A stretch of 64,000 nt of DNA from JABDIP01 sp965212545 (GTDB taxonomy: Bacteria > Pseudomonadota > Alphaproteobacteria > DSM-16000 > Inquilinaceae), in contig CBDBVB010000029.1 of assembly GCA_965212545.1 (NCBI GenBank), forward strand, positions 103,783 to 167,782, written 5' to 3'. The translations under genes and the position numbers were made by a program. This document shows, piece after piece, positions 7,827-17,034 of this stretch. Position 1 is the stretch's first letter. Each line of letters starts with the position of its first letter. The notes beneath the pieces were generated by a model. The model searched no databases and was not told where the DNA came from. It saw only the letters and a list, made by a program, of their open reading frames with translations.

Positions 7827-9278
7827 TCAGGCCGTCGCGATCGCCAACAGCCGGTCGAGGGGCATGTGCGCCTCCAGATGATCGGCCAGCCTGTCCAATA
7901 CCACGTCAATCTCCGACTCATAACAGCAACTCGCTGGGCGCCCGCCGGCGCAGTCGGTTCAGCATTGCGTGACGATATCCGTCCCCGGCGAACAGTCCAT
8001 GCACGTAGCAGCCGCCGATCCGGCCATCGGCTGAGACCGCGCCCTCCGACCGGCCATCGATGGCCAACAACGGACGCCGCAGGTCGGGCCCGGTGGTGAT
8101 ACCGACATGCATTTCGTAGCCGTGGACCGGCTCGCCGCTGTCGACCTCCCGGCCCACCACCTCGACCAGCGTCTTGTCGCCGCGCAACTCGGTTTCCAGG
8201 TCCAGCAATCCGAGCCCCGGCGATTCTCCCGGAGGAGAACCTTCGATGCCATGTGGGTCCGACACGGCCCTACCGAGCATCTGATAGCCGCCGCAGATGC
8301 CCAGCACGGCGCCGCCGCGGCGTACATGGGCGGCGATGTCGATATCCCATCCCTGCTCTCGCAGAAATGCCAGATCGGACAGTGTGGCCTTGGTGCCGGG
8401 CAGCACGATCAGGTCGGCATCTCCGGGCAATGGCCGGCCGGCCGGCACCATCGACACCGACACGTCGGGCTCGGCCGATAGCGGGTCGAAATCGTCGAAA
8501 TTGGCAATTCGGGACAGCACCGGAACGGCAATCCGGATCGCCGCCTCACCGCCCGGCCCTTGCCGGCCGACATTCATTGCGTCCTCGGGCGGCAACCGCG
8601 CAGCATCCGTGAAATAGGGAACGACGCCGAAGCTCTCCAGCCCGGTGCGCTCCCCGATCGCGGTGAGACCGCCATCGAACAGGCTTACATCGCCACGGAA
8701 TTTGTTGATCACGTACCCCTTCAGCAATGCGCGTTCGGGCGGCGACAACAGGCTCCAAGTGCCGACGATGCTGGCAATCACGCCGCCGCGCTCGATGTCG
8801 CCGACCAGAAGCACCGGCAGGCCGGCAGCCTCGGCGAATCCCATATTGGCGATGTCGCCGGCCCTAAGATTGATCTCGGCCGGGCTGCCCGCGCCCTCGG
8901 CCAGCACCAGGTCGGCATCGCGCCCAAGCCGGTGGAAAGCTCTCCAGCGCCGCCGGCAGCAACTTGGATTTCAGGGATTGGTAATCGCGCGCCGTGGCAT
9001 TGCCCCTGACCCGCCCCTGGACGACGAGCTGTGCTCCGATCTCGGTCTGCGGCTTCAGCAAGTACCGGGTTCATGTCGGCCGAGGGCGGCACCCGGCAGG
9101 CGCGGGCCTGCAATGCCTGGGCGCGGCCGATCTCGCCGCCATCGGCGGTCACGGCGGCATTGTTCGACATGTTCTGCGGTTTGAACGGTCGCACGGCAAG
9201 GCCACGTCGCGTGTAGGCGCGGCACAGACCGGCGACCAGCAGCGACTTGCCTACGTCCGAGCCGGTGCCCTGGACCAT
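7827..9278 (-). pseudogene. cobQ: Cobyric acid synthase CobQ with three single-base insertions
   Basis: CobQ amidates adenosyl-cobyrinic acid a,c-diamide at four side chains. All parts of a normal ~483-aa CobQ are present but in three changes of frame. The N-terminus has MVQGTGSDVGKSLLVAGLCR and FKPQNMSNNAAVT. The frame moves at 9060-9061 into KPQTEIGAQLVVQGRVRG, again at 8936-8938 into VLAEGAGSPAEINL, and at 7922-7923 into a C-terminus reading LDRLADHLEAHVPLDRLL. The glutaminase half has the nucleophile Cys in GAVLGICGGYQMLG. Each break is repaired by deleting one T (minus strand) from a run of two or three. With all three removed, the length is exactly that of an intact gene. Either sequencing error or a real pseudogene. 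Confidence 0.9.
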
Positions 9279-9292
9279 GAGTGCCGGCGTCT

Positions 9293-9931
9293 TCAGAACT
9301 CGATTCCCTTCTGCGCCTTCACGTTCTGCTCGCGGAAGGGGTGCTTGACCATGGTCATCTCGGTGACCAGGTCGGCGGCTTCGATCAGCGGCTGCTTGGC
9401 GTTGCGGCCGGTGACCACGACATGCAGGTCGGGCGGCCGGTCCGACAGGGTGGCGACCACCTCGTCCAACGGCAGATAGTCGTAGCGCAGCACGATGTTG
9501 AGCTCATCCAGCACCACCATATCGTAGTGCGGCGACGATCCCCGGCACGCCTCGATCATCTCGGTCGCCGCCTGCCATGCCGCCTTGGCGGCAGCAATAT
9601 CCCGGGCGCGGTCCTGAGTTTCCCAAGTGAAGCCCTCGCCCATGGTGCGGATCGTCACCTGATCGGCGAAGCGTTCCAGCACCTGGCGCTCGCCGGTCTC
9701 CCATTTGCCTTTCACGAACTGCACGATGCCGACGCGCATGCCATTGCCGATCGCCCGCGCGGCCAGCCCGAAGGCGGCGGTCGATTTGCCCTTGCCCTTG
9801 CCGGTGTGGACGATCAGTAGACCCTTCTCCACGGTCTTGTCGGCCAGCATGCGGTCCCGCGCCGCCTTGCGTTTGGCCGCCTTTTCGTTGGCGCGCCGGT
9901 TGATGTCGTCTTCGGTTGGTTGCTCGGTCAT
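9293..9931 (-). CDS. cobO: Cob(I)yrinic acid a,c-diamide adenosyltransferase
   Basis: CobO/BtuR/CobA-type corrinoid adenosyltransferase, 212 aa. The P-loop HTGKGKGKSTAAFGLAARA is the family signature, followed by GIVQFVKGKWETGER and the VVLDELNIVLRYDYL segment. It transfers the adenosyl group of ATP to cobalt(I). The N-terminal ~35 residues are charged (RRANEKAAKRKAARDRM), as in other CobO proteins. Fourteen bases separate its stop from the cobQ ATG. The frame is intact, so an indel did not hit every gene of the operon. Confidence 0.95.
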   Translation of the reverse strand: MTEQPTEDDINRRANEKAAKRKAARDRMLADKTVEKGLLIVHTGKGKGKSTAAFGLAARAIGNGMRVGIVQFVKGKWETGERQVLERFADQVTIRTMGEGFTWETQDRARDIAAAKAAWQAATEMIEACRGSSPHYDMVVLDELNIVLRYDYLPLDEVVATLSDRPPDLHVVVTGRNAKQPLIEAADLVTEMTMVKHPFREQNVKAQKGIEF

Positions 9932-9970
9932 CGAGATTTCTGCCCCTGTCTGCCCGATCCGACTCTAGAC

Positions 9971-10102
9971 TCACCCGCGGTCGGCGGCAGCGGATTTCGA
10001 AGCGGGCGTGAATACCTGTTCAATGAAGCGATACTCGGCCATCGGCAGTGATGGACTCCCGGCCGGCGCCTGCTTCGCTCCAACTCGCGGTGGCTGCGGC
10101 AT
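9971..10102 (-). CDS. Possible small ORF between cobN and cobO
   Basis: 43 codons beginning two bases after the cobN stop and ending 39 bases before cobO. The product is proline- and alanine-rich in its first half, then SLPMAEYRFIEQVFTP. No known domain. I list it only because its position inside the operon suggests translational coupling; codon content gives little support and it may be spacer. Confidence 0.25.
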   Translation of the reverse strand: MPQPPRVGAKQAPAGSPSLPMAEYRFIEQVFTPASKSAAADRG

Positions 10103-10104
10103 CC

Positions 10105-13100
10105 TCAGATGGTCGGCTCCAATGCAAGGTCCTTGAGCCTCCGATGGCTGCTGTTGGATCTGGGGCGCCACAGGCCGCGCTCCTGGGCTTCGATCAGGCG
10201 CTCGGCGATCTCCCGCGCCGCGGCGGGATTGTTGTCGAGCAGGAACTCCCGTACGGCGTCATCCTCCAGGTAGGCCTCATAGACGGCGTCGAAATGGTGA
10301 TCGCGCACGGCCCCTGTCGTGGCGGCGAAGGCAAACATGTAGTCGACCGTCGCGGCCATCTCGAAGGCGCCCTTGTAGCCATGGCGCTGCACGCCCGCGA
10401 TCCATTTCGGGTTGACCACGCGGGCGCGCACGACCCGGGCAATCTCTTCCTCCAATGTGCGGATGCGGGGGCTCTCTGGCCGCGAATGATCGTTGTGATA
10501 GACCGTCGGAGCGGTGCCGGACAGCTCGGATACCGCTGCCGCCAGGCCGCCCTCGAACTGGTAGTAATCGTCGGAGTCGAGCAGATCATGCTCGCGATTG
10601 TCCTGATTGTGCAGCACCGCCTCGATACCGGCCAGCCTTGTCTCGAACAGCGTATGCTCAGCCGCACCTTCAGATCCCGCGCCGTAGGCGTATCCACCCC
10701 ACGCCACATACGCCCTGGTGAGATCGGAGGAGTCGCTCCAGCCGCGCTCGTCGATCAGCGCCTGAAGCCCGGCGCCATAGGCGCCCGGCTTCGAGCCGAA
10801 AACGCGGTATCCGGCCCGCCGGCGGGCGTCGGCCGCCGGCACTCCGGCCCGTTCCAGCGATGCCCTCTGGCGCGCCACATCTTCGGCCAGGGGGTTCATG
10901 TCAGGCGGCTCGTCCAGTGCGGCGACCGCCCGCGCCGCTGAATCGATCAGATCGATCTGTCCCGGAAAGGCATCGCGGAAGAAGCCGGAGACGCGCAACG
11001 TCACATCGATCCGTGGCCGTCCGAGCACGCTGGACGGCATCACCTCGAATCCGACCACCCGCCCGGTCGCCTGTTCCCAGCGCGGCTGTACGCCCATCAG
11101 GGCCAAGGCCTGGGCGATATCGTCGCCACCCGTGCGCATGTTGGCGGTACCCCAGGCGGACAGAGCCAGCCGCCGGGGCCACTCGCCATGATCCTGCCGG
11201 TAACGGTCGAGCAGCAGCGACGCCGATTTCCATCCGAGCGACCAGGCGGCCGGTGTCGGTACGGCTCTTGTATCCACCGAATAGAAATTGCGCCCCGTCG
11301 GCAGCACGTCCGGACGCCCCCGGGTCGGCGCACCGGACGGGCCGGGAGGTACGAAACGGCCATCCAGCCCGCACAGCAACCCCTCGATTTCGGCATCGCC
11401 GCACGCCTCGACCCGCGGTCTCAGCGCCTCATCGATCCACGCCAGCACCGATTGGGTCCGCACCCAGCCCGGCTCCGCAGACCGTTCGCCGGCCACCAGG
11501 GCCTGTGCCAAAAGCTCGAGGCGTTCGACCGTATCGCCGGCGGTGCGCCAGACACCGGACCCCGTCAGCGGATCCGGGCGTGGCCCATGCCAGGGCGCCC
11601 CGAGCACGCAATCAAGCGGGTCGAACTCCCCCAAGCCAAGGTCGGCCGCCAGGGCACGGATGAGGGACGCGCCTCCACCTTCGCCATTCCCGCGCGGCAA
11701 TCGCGTCAATGCCACCAACAGATCGGTCAGGCGGCCGCCATCCGGTGCGCGCCCGAACACATGCAGCCCGTCGCGGATCTGCAACTCCTTCAACTCGCAG
11801 AGATGATTGTCGAGCTTGGCGAGCGCCGAGTCATCCGCCTCCTCCGCCTCGATGCCGCAATCGCGGTCGAGACCGATCCGCCGGCTCAGATCAAGAATCT
11901 CGCCGCGCAGCACCTTGACCCGGCGCGGATCCACGCCGGCTGCCTGATAGTACTCGTCGACCAGCCGCTCCAACTCGGCCAGCGGGCCATAGCTCTCCGC
12001 CCGGGTCAGCGGCGGCGTCAGATGGTCGACGATCACCGCCTGGGCGCGGCGTTTGGCCTGGGTGCCCTCGCCGGGGTCGTTCACGATGAACGGGTAGAGA
12101 TGCGGCATCGGCCCCAGAGCCGCCTCGGGAAAGCAGGAGTCGGAGAGTGCCAACGCCTTGCCGGGCAGCCATTCCAGATTGCCGTGCTTGCCCATATGCA
12201 CGATGGCGTGCACCCGCTCCGCTTCGCGCAGCCAGGCATAGAACGCCAGATAGCCGTGCGGCGGCACCAGCGCCGGGTCGTGATAGCTGGCCTTGGGATC
12301 GATATTGTAGCCGCGCGCCGGCTGCAGACCGACCACCACATTTCCGAACCTGACAGCCGGGATCGCGAACGCGCCGCAATCAAGCGACCGATGGCGGTAG
12401 AAGGGGTCCCGCTCCGGTGGGCCCCAGCGCGCCCGCACTGCCTCCTGCACCGCCATCGGCAGGGTGGCAAAGAACAGTTCGTAATCGGGGCGCGACAGCT
12501 CCTCGGTGACCGTTCGGCCCGCGATCCCGGCATTGGTCGGGCCGTTCTGCAGGGACTCTATCAGTGCGTTGCCGTCAGCAGGCACCTCCGCGACTCTGTA
12601 ACCGGCTGCCCGGAGCGCCCGCAGCACGCCGACCGTCCCGGCCGGCGTGTCCAGACCCACGCCGTTTCCGATCCGCCCGTCGCGATTGGGATAGTTGGCC
12701 AGCACCAGCGCCACGCGCCGTTCCGCCACCGGCGTCGTCCGCAGCCTCTGCCCAGCCAGCGGCCAGGTCGGCGACAAACGCGATCCGGTCTGCAACCGGC
12801 TCATAGGTTACCACTGCGGATTGGGTCAGCGCATCGAAGCGCGCCTCGGTCTTGAACGACACGGCCCGGCTCAGGACCCGGCCGTCGACTTCCGGCAGCG
12901 CGACGTTCATGGCGATTTCGCGCGCCGACAATCCGCCGGTGCCGGCCGACCAGCCCTCCCGCGTGCCGCCGGAGAAGACCACCTGCAACACCGGACAATC
13001 GGCGCCGTCGAAGGGTCCGGCACAGCGCTCCGCGCCCGGGCTCGATACCGAAAACCCGGTGGCGTTCAGCACCACCGCCGGCGCAGCCTGCGCCAATAGG

Positions 13101-13855
13101 CCGGAGACGATATCCGCCGACACCGCCTCCTTCAGGCTGGCGGCGAACACCGGCAACGGGTTCAGCCCGCGCGCCGCCAGCGCTGCGATCAGCGCATCGA
13201 TCGGCGCAAGATTGCCGGCCTGGAGCAGTGCCCGATAGAAGACCAATGCCGCCACAGGCGCCGCCGCCGTCCACACGGCTGTCAGGTCTTCCAGCGCCGG
13301 CCGCTCCAACCCTGGCCAATAGAGACCGGCCCGCGGCACCGGCACCGGCTCGGCCCATTGCGCCTCTGCTCCGATCAGATCGGCGGCGTAGGCCAGGAAG
13401 TGACGGGCATTGTCCGAACCGCCTTGCACGCAGAACTGCCACAGCCGATGCGCCGCGTCCGCCGGCGCTGTGGAAAGCCGCACCAGTTCCGGGTCCGGAT
13501 TGTCGTCGCCGGGCAGCAGGGCGAGCGGAACGCCGTTCCGCCGGCAGGCTTCGGTGACCTGCTCGACTCCATAGCTCCAGTATCCCACGCCGCCCAGCAA
13601 TCGTACGACAACCAACCTGGCATGGCTGATCACGGAGTCGACGTAGAGATCGACCGAGAGGTTATGCGACAGGTTCATCAGATTGGCGAGCCTGAGGACC
13701 GGGAAGGCGTCGCCTAGCCCGCCGCGAGCGGCGGCCAGATTGGCCAGCTCGGTATCGGCGGCCGACAAGACGACGATGTCGCCCGGCGTCTGACCCAGAT
13801 CGACGGGCTCCGATCCGTCGGCAATTCCGCCCGGCTGTGCCGCCAGCAGGTGCAA
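10105..13855 (-). pseudogene. cobN: Cobaltochelatase subunit CobN with one frameshift
   Basis: Large subunit of the ATP-dependent aerobic cobalt chelatase (partners CobS and CobT are not in the window). The start is a TTG at 13855 giving the standard N-terminus MHLLAAQPGGIADGSEPVD, directly after the cobW stop. Frame one covers the first ~370 residues to FVADLAAGW; from the G run at 12751-12753 the homology continues in another frame with LRTTPVAERRVALVLANYPN, IVHMGKHGNLEWLPGKALAL and the C-terminal CobN/magnesium-chelatase-H region. Deleting one G restores a single protein of 1,249 aa, a normal CobN length. No other break was seen. Confidence 0.9.
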
Positions 13856-13859
13856 TGGA

Positions 13860-14906
13860 CTAGTCCCCCAGAATGCCCCCGACCGCCGACCGGTCGAGCC
13901 CGGCAAGACCGATCACCACCAGCCGACTGCGCCTGGCCTCTTCCGGCCGCCAGTCGCGATCGAAATAGCTGTCCATCCGGTTGCCGACCCCCTGCAGAAC
14001 CAGGCGCATGGATTTCCCGGCCACCGCCAGGAAGCCCTTGACGCGCAATATGTCCTGCGCCGAAACCGCCTGACGCAGCCGGTCCATCAGGATCGCGGGA
14101 TCGGCGATTTCGCCGAACTCGAAGGCGTGGCTGACGAAATCGTCGTGGTCGTGATCGTCCTCGAGATCGTGATGCGACGGTCGCGCAGCGAGATCGTGCT
14201 CGGCCCCGGCCTCCAGCCCCAGGATCACGGCCGGATCGACGGTGCCGTGGCTCGATCGCACCAGCTTCACGCCGTCACGCAACGCCGCGTCGACGGTCGC
14301 GGCAACCGATCCCAGGCCGGAATCGTCCAACAGGTCTGACTTGTTGAGCACGACGATATCGGCGCAGGCGAGTTGGTCCTCGAACAGTTCCTCCAGCGGA
14401 CTGTCATGGTCCAGCGCGTCGTCGGCCTGACGCTGCGCCTGAACCGCCTGCGGGTCCGAAGCGAACAAGCCAGCCGACACCGCCGGCCCGTCGACCACGG
14501 CGACGACGCCGTCGACCGTCACCCGGGTACGGATATCCGGCCAGTTGAAGGCGCGGATCAGCGGCTTGGGCAAGGCAAGGCCAGAGGTCTCGATGATGAT
14601 GTGATCCGGCGGCTCGGACCGGCCAAGCAGCGCCTCGATCGTGGGCACGAAATCATCGGCCACGGTGCAGCACAGGCATCCATTTGACAGTTCGACGATG
14701 TCGTCCTCCTCGCAGGCCTCGATACCGCAGCCCCTCAGGATCTCGCCATCGACCCCGACATCGCCGAACTCGTTGACGATCAGCGCCAAACGTCGGCCAT
14801 TCGCGCGCGACAACAGGTGTCGGATCAGGCTGGTCTTGCCGGCGCCGAGAAAGCCGGTAATGACCGTTGCGGGCACTTTGCCCAGGTCGGGGCCGAGGTC
14901 CGGCAT
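13860..14906 (-). CDS. cobW: CobW GTPase / metallochaperone of the cobalamin operon
   Basis: G3E-family GTPase, 348 aa. The P-loop is VITGFLGAGKTSLIRHLL, followed by the metal-binding GCLCC motif in LSNGCLCCTVADDF and the NKSDLL guanine-recognition motif. A His/Asp-rich segment (SHHDLEDDHDHDDF) precedes the CobW C-terminal domain. CobW proteins are thought to deliver cobalt to the CobNST chelatase, which suits the position directly before cobN. Its start is one base from the cobU stop; its stop touches the cobN start. Confidence 0.95.
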   Translation of the reverse strand: MPDLGPDLGKVPATVITGFLGAGKTSLIRHLLSRANGRRLALIVNEFGDVGVDGEILRGCGIEACEEDDIVELSNGCLCCTVADDFVPTIEALLGRSEPPDHIIIETSGLALPKPLIRAFNWPDIRTRVTVDGVVAVVDGPAVSAGLFASDPQAVQAQRQADDALDHDSPLEELFEDQLACADIVVLNKSDLLDDSGLGSVAATVDAALRDGVKLVRSSHGTVDPAVILGLEAGAEHDLAARPSHHDLEDDHDHDDFVSHAFEFGEIADPAILMDRLRQAVSAQDILRVKGFLAVAGKSMRLVLQGVGNRMDSYFDRDWRPEEARRSRLVVIGLAGLDRSAVGGILGD

Positions 14907-14907
14907 C

Positions 14908-15456
14908 CTAATCTCCAGTGCTTTGCGGTTGTTTCAGATGAAGCGGCAGGCCCGCTGCGACGAACGTCACCGCCGGCACGACGGAGGCAACCGCCTGATG
15001 CAGGCGCCCGGCAAGATCGCGAAACCGTCGCGCCAGGGCATTGTCGGGCACAATGCCAAGCCCGACCTCGTTGGACACCAGCACCACCGGGCCGCGGAGG
15101 CTCGGTAGGGCGTCGGCGAGGGATGCGATATCATCCTCGACGTCGCTGTCGGCCGCCATCAGGTTGGACAGCCATAGCGTCAGGCAATCGACCAGCACCG
15201 CGTGGTCCGGACCGGCCAGCCTCTGCAGCGTTCCGGTAAGCGCAATCGGCTCCTCGACGGTCGCCCATCGCGGCCCGCGCCGGGCCTTGTGGCGACGGAT
15301 GCGGTCCTGCATCTCCACATCACCAGACGTTGCGGTGGCCAGGTACAGGCAGGCGCCGGGCTGGCTCTCGACCAAGGTCTCGGCATAGGCGCTCTTGCCG
15401 GAGCGGGCGCCGCCCAGCACGAGCGTCGATCCCAAGAGCCCGGGTGACAACATCAT
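14908..15456 (-). CDS. cobU: Adenosylcobinamide kinase / guanylyltransferase
   Basis: Bifunctional CobU/CobP, which phosphorylates adenosylcobinamide and adds GMP. The P-loop STLVLGGARSGKSAYAE, the LVDCLTLWLSNL motif and LVSNEVGLGIVPDNALARRF are diagnostic. I start at the ATG at 15456 (a second ATG follows at once), because the ORF extension to 15558 has no similarity and would run into the leader after the riboswitch. First gene of the minus-strand operon and the direct target of that riboswitch. About 182 aa, normal length. Confidence 0.93.
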   Translation of the reverse strand: MMLSPGLLGSTLVLGGARSGKSAYAETLVESQPGACLYLATATSGDVEMQDRIRRHKARRGPRWATVEEPIALTGTLQRLAGPDHAVLVDCLTLWLSNLMAADSDVEDDIASLADALPSLRGPVVLVSNEVGLGIVPDNALARRFRDLAGRLHQAVASVVPAVTFVAAGLPLHLKQPQSTGD

Positions 15457-15597
15457 GCGGCGGCGCAGGACTTGGACGGTTGCGACATGGTGCGGTCCCC
15501 AATCGATGGCCTTCCCATGCCCCGGCGGCCGGGAGCGACACATGTCGTCCCACGCCATCGATACACCCCGACCGATAGCGCCGCCAAAGGCTCGAAC

Positions 15598-15768
15598 GAC
15601 GGCAGGTCTCCTGGCTGGCGGCTCGATCGCGCCGATGGCCCCGCCTTCCCGGTTGCCCAGTGGCTTGGTGAGGCCTCGGCTGGCCGCTTACAGTTGCGGG
15701 GGCAGCCACGGAATTGAGTGCACCGCACCCGTACCGTGTTCCCTCTTCATCCCTTGCGGGAACCGTCG
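15598..15768 (-). promoter_or_regulatory. Cobalamin riboswitch (B12 box) upstream of cobU
   Basis: Read on the minus strand, the conserved blocks of the AdoCbl riboswitch occur in order: GGTTCCC, then AGGGAACACGGT, then GCTGCCCCCGCAACTGTAA, then GCCACTGG with CGGGAAGG, then AGCCAGGAGACCTGCC at 15601-15617. These match the family consensus closely. It would lower expression of cobU, cobW, cobN, cobO and cobQ when adenosylcobalamin is abundant. The leader continues about 140 bases to the cobU ATG. The rest of the divergent gap up to cobC (15769-15912) shows no further element that I can identify. Confidence 0.95.
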
Positions 15769-15912
15769 CGGTGGGGACAGTAGCGCGCGCCGGACCGGGC
15801 CGGCAATCACATTCAGCCCTAGCCGGCCGGCCTCCCCGCGCCGAACGCCCTGGCAGAAAAACAGCGCTCGATCGGGCTGGCTGCCGCCGATTGCCCCTGC
15901 CATGATCCAACA

Positions 15913-16926
15913 ATGATATGTGAGCCCGATTTGCAGCAGCCCTATCACGGCGGCGACCTCCATTGGGCCGAACGGCGGTTCGGGCCGCCGGCGGAAGGCT
16001 GGATCGACCTGTCCACGGGTATCAACCCGTGGCCGTATCCGATGCCGGACATTTCGCCTGAGGCCTGGACGCGCCTACCAGACACCGCGGCCCTGAACGG
16101 TCTCCTGAATTGCGCGGCGGAACGCTACGGCGCCTCGGGGGCAGATTCGGTGGTGGCGGCGCCGGGCACCCAGGCGCTGATCCGCCTGCTGCCGCGGTTG
16201 TGGCCGGCACAGCCGGTCGCCGTGGTCGGACCGACCTATGGCGAGCACGGCGCGAGCTGGCGCGACGCGGGACATACCGTCATCGATAGCGCCGATCCGT
16301 CCGACGCGGCCGAGCGTGCCGATGTCATCGTGGTGACCAATCCCAACAACCCCGATGGACGGAGGTTCGATCCAGGGTTGCTGAACCGGATCGCCGACCG
16401 GCTGGCGGCGCGGGGCGGGTTTTTGATCGTCGACGAAGCCTTCGGCGATCTCACCCCGGAGCTCAGCCTGGCCGGAATGGCGGCACGGCCCGGCCGCCTC
16501 GTTCTCAGATCGTTCGGCAAGTTCTACGGCCTTGCCGGACTGCGGCTCGGCTTCGCGATCGCGGCTCCGTCGGTTGCGAACCGGTTGCGCGCCGCCCTTG
16601 GCGCCTGGCCGGTCAGCGGCGCAGCCATCGCGGTCGGTACGGCGGCTCTGTCCGACCCAGCCTGGGCCATCGACACCCGCGCCCGGCTCGCGAGCGCCCG
16701 GGTGGCGATGACGCATGTGCTAGAGCGGTCCGGGTGCGAGATTATCGGTGGTACGGATCTGTTCATCCTGGCCGCACATCCGCGGGCCGGAACCCTGTTC
16801 GAACGGCTGGGACACGCCGGCATCTTCGTGCGGCACTTCCCGGAAAGACCGGACCGCCTGCGATTTGGACTGCCGCTACATCAGGAGGCCGAAGCCCGCC
16901 TGACCGCGGCACTGCAAGGCGCCTGA
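15913..16926 (+). CDS. cobC: Threonine-phosphate decarboxylase CobC (PLP-dependent)
   Basis: Class I/II aminotransferase-fold enzyme of 337 aa that makes (R)-1-amino-2-propanol phosphate for the lower-ligand linker. Seen: YHGGDLHWAERRFG and DLSTGINPWPYP at the N-terminus, the conserved VTNPNNPDG, IVDEAFGDL, and the Schiff-base lysine in RSFGKFYGLAGLRLG. It is divergent from the cobU operon; the riboswitch lies on the opposite strand and should not control it directly. Its product is the substrate used by CbiB. Confidence 0.93.
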   Translation: MICEPDLQQPYHGGDLHWAERRFGPPAEGWIDLSTGINPWPYPMPDISPEAWTRLPDTAALNGLLNCAAERYGASGADSVVAAPGTQALIRLLPRLWPAQPVAVVGPTYGEHGASWRDAGHTVIDSADPSDAAERADVIVVTNPNNPDGRRFDPGLLNRIADRLAARGGFLIVDEAFGDLTPELSLAGMAARPGRLVLRSFGKFYGLAGLRLGFAIAAPSVANRLRAALGAWPVSGAAIAVGTAALSDPAWAIDTRARLASARVAMTHVLERSGCEIIGGTDLFILAAHPRAGTLFERLGHAGIFVRHFPERPDRLRFGLPLHQEAEARLTAALQGA

Positions 16927-16978
16927 CCGCCCGACCCCGGTGCCGGATCGTCGCCGCCCCGCCAAGATTGTCGAGTCC

Positions 16979-17014
16979 GATCCAAGCTTCGCACCGCGGT
17001 GCGAAACTTGGATC
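16979..17014. terminator. 36-bp near-perfect palindrome between convergent genes
   Basis: Arms GATCCAAG and CTTGGATC flank a perfect inner palindrome TTCGCACCGCGGTGCGAA, with a single C/A mismatch between arm and core. It lies 53 bases after cobC and 20 bases after the stop of the CHAT gene, which converge here, so a shared bidirectional terminator is most likely. There is no T-tract, so factor-dependent or protein-bound function is possible. Confidence 0.65.
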
Positions 17015-17034
17015 AGATCTAAACCGATCCTGAT

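Noticed and set aside
16075..16716. 213-codon frame on the minus strand
   Set aside because: Antisense to cobC, which is intact and clearly recognised.
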